Shown: positions 63,172 through 64,000 of the stretch, piece by piece
How positions within the stretch are numbered: the first letter of the stretch is position 1
How the letters are laid out: the number at the start of each line of letters is the position of its first letter
NCBI GenBank assembly: GCA_944389475.1
Contig: CALXMM010000003.1
Span: 1 to 64,000, forward strand
Source: an uncultured Clostridia bacterium
GTDB lineage: Bacteria; Bacillota; Clostridia; TANB77; CAG-508
Length of the DNA stretch: 64,000 bases
Direction of reading: 5' to 3'
The notes under the pieces: model-generated
Databases searched by the model: none
Told to the model about the DNA's origin: nothing
The model's input: only the letters and a program-made list of their open reading frames with translations
Program-made: the position numbers and the translations under genes

Positions 63172-63822
63172 TTAATTTCCTATCAATTTTCCAACATCAA
63201 AATAATTTGCTGGAATATTTCCAATAATTAAATTTTCTGCTAACATTACTTTATCATCAATTTGATTACTTATTGTATTAAATGGTGTTAACACATCTAT
63301 ATTACAATGTATAACTGCATATATTCTATGTATTGATTGGTTTATTCCCACAGATGTAAATTCACTACTTAATTCTGTATCTATATTTCCAACACTAGAT
63401 ATTCTAATTGGAACTTTTGGACCTCTTCCTGATAGAAGTGTAATCCCTGAAAAAGTTCCTAATCTTATAGAAATATCCCTACTCTCCTTACTATTTATTT
63501 TTTGTTGAATATTTAATGAAATCTCGGAAATAATTTTATTCATAGTAGCTACATTAGCCTGCATAGAAACTATATTTCCATCTTTATCTTTAATAGTAGT
63601 AATTAAATCATCATACCCATATTTATCCATAATTTCATCTATAGTTTCATTCACTATTTGCGTTGCAGTAGATTTTGCTTCACTTAGACATAATCTATTA
63701 AATGTTGGTTCAATAGTTTTAATTAAATAACAGACTGTAAATAAAGCTGTTACTAAAATTAGTAAGACCATACTACTTTTTTTCGATAGGTTAATCTTTT
63801 TTCTAGAATATATCTTATCCAT
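63172..63822 (-). CDS. yunB: Sporulation protein YunB
   Basis: 216 residues: a basic N-terminus, one membrane anchor at about 17-37, then an extracytoplasmic domain with LGTFSGITLLSGRGPKVPI and SVGINQSIHRIYAVIHC, both typical of YunB. YunB is a mother-cell sigma-E sporulation protein in Bacillus; its biochemical role is unknown. It starts one base after the stop of the upstream LysM gene. Confidence 0.9.
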   Translation of the reverse strand: MDKIYSRKKINLSKKSSMVLLILVTALFTVCYLIKTIEPTFNRLCLSEAKSTATQIVNETIDEIMDKYGYDDLITTIKDKDGNIVSMQANVATMNKIISEISLNIQQKINSKESRDISIRLGTFSGITLLSGRGPKVPIRISSVGNIDTELSSEFTSVGINQSIHRIYAVIHCNIDVLTPFNTISNQIDDKVMLAENLIIGNIPANYFDVGKLIGN

Positions 63823-63823
63823 A

Positions 63824-64000
63824 TTAAATAGCCTTAGCTTTTTCTACATATCTTGGAATAAATAATTTTTGATTTATGCTTAATTTATCTTCATCTTCTA
63901 TATTATTTATTTTCTTAATATTTTCCACAGTACTCCTATATTTTTTAGCTATTTTCCATAATGTGTCTCCATCTTTAACAAAATATATAATAATACTGTA
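63824..64000 (-). CDS. LysM-domain protein, 5' end outside the window
   Basis: The last 58 residues of a protein whose start lies beyond 64000. They contain a LysM repeat: VKDGDTLWKIAKKYRSTVENIKK-type core (about 23 residues), LSINQKLFIP. LysM binds peptidoglycan or chitin. It is tightly coupled to yunB (1-bp gap), so a spore-envelope role is likely. Confidence 0.85.
   Translation of the reverse strand, partial: YSIIIYFVKDGDTLWKIAKKYRSTVENIKKINNIEDEDKLSINQKLFIPRYVEKAKAI

Overview
The window is a very AT-rich stretch of chromosome. It looks like an anaerobic, endospore-forming Clostridia-class Firmicute, possibly an uncultured gut lineage (inference). Supporting signs are spore genes (spoVAC, spoVAD, spoVAE, ytaF, yunB, a gerS-like gene, ricT), a four-subunit pyruvate:ferredoxin oxidoreductase with a separate 2[4Fe-4S] ferredoxin, a serine T-box upstream of serS, a WalRK-like two-component pair, an infC-rpmI-rplT operon with a leader, and frequent TTG/GTG starts behind strong Shine-Dalgarno sequences. 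No rRNA, tRNA, CRISPR array, prophage or intact transposase gene is visible.

Layout. 1-9.9 kb: a dGTPase-like HD hydrolase, an ADP-ribosylglycohydrolase/macro fusion, a YgjP-like peptidase, a YfcE-like phosphoesterase, an SDR, a heterodimeric ABC exporter, two small orphans and lexA. 10-20.8 kb: T-box/serS/engB, sortase/DUF951, rsmA, a class B PBP with two PASTA domains, a Ca2+-type P-ATPase and ytaF. 20.9-31.6 kb: smc, two tandem HD-GYP-type genes, mazF, a gerS-like gene, dusB, rodA/ftsW, and minE-minD without minC. 31.8-35.3 kb: porCDAB plus ferredoxin. 35.3-43.2 kb: ricT-holB-lepB, walK/walR-like genes, a ROK kinase, a pilin-like protein and rsmB. 43.2-51.4 kb: dodecin-spoVAC-spoVAD and spoVAE, separated by a two-gene minus-strand unit encoding a large unrecognised HExxH protein and a small partner; then the infC operon, a second HExxH protein and a compositionally foreign orphan. 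51.4-64 kb: leuS, a GltD/NfnB-like protein, a Nudix hydrolase, a family-4 UDG, an S66 carboxypeptidase, pgeF, addB, an unusually short ftsZ, yunB and a LysM protein cut by the window edge.

The most unusual items are as follows. (1) A dispersed ~29-bp palindromic repeat sits, always in the same orientation, at or just past the 3' ends of minus-strand genes. It supplies stop codons and even C-terminal residues. (2) The FtsZ ends right after its globular core, with no linker or C-terminal peptide. (3) MinE carries a ~170-residue acidic tail with a basic end. (4) A small protein family is represented by two divergent paralogues, one paired with the large HExxH protein inside the spoVA region. (5) Two single-gene units have clearly higher GC and different codon use.

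All function calls come from reading motifs and family resemblance by eye; no database search was run. Start codons were moved where a Shine-Dalgarno sequence clearly favours an internal start.
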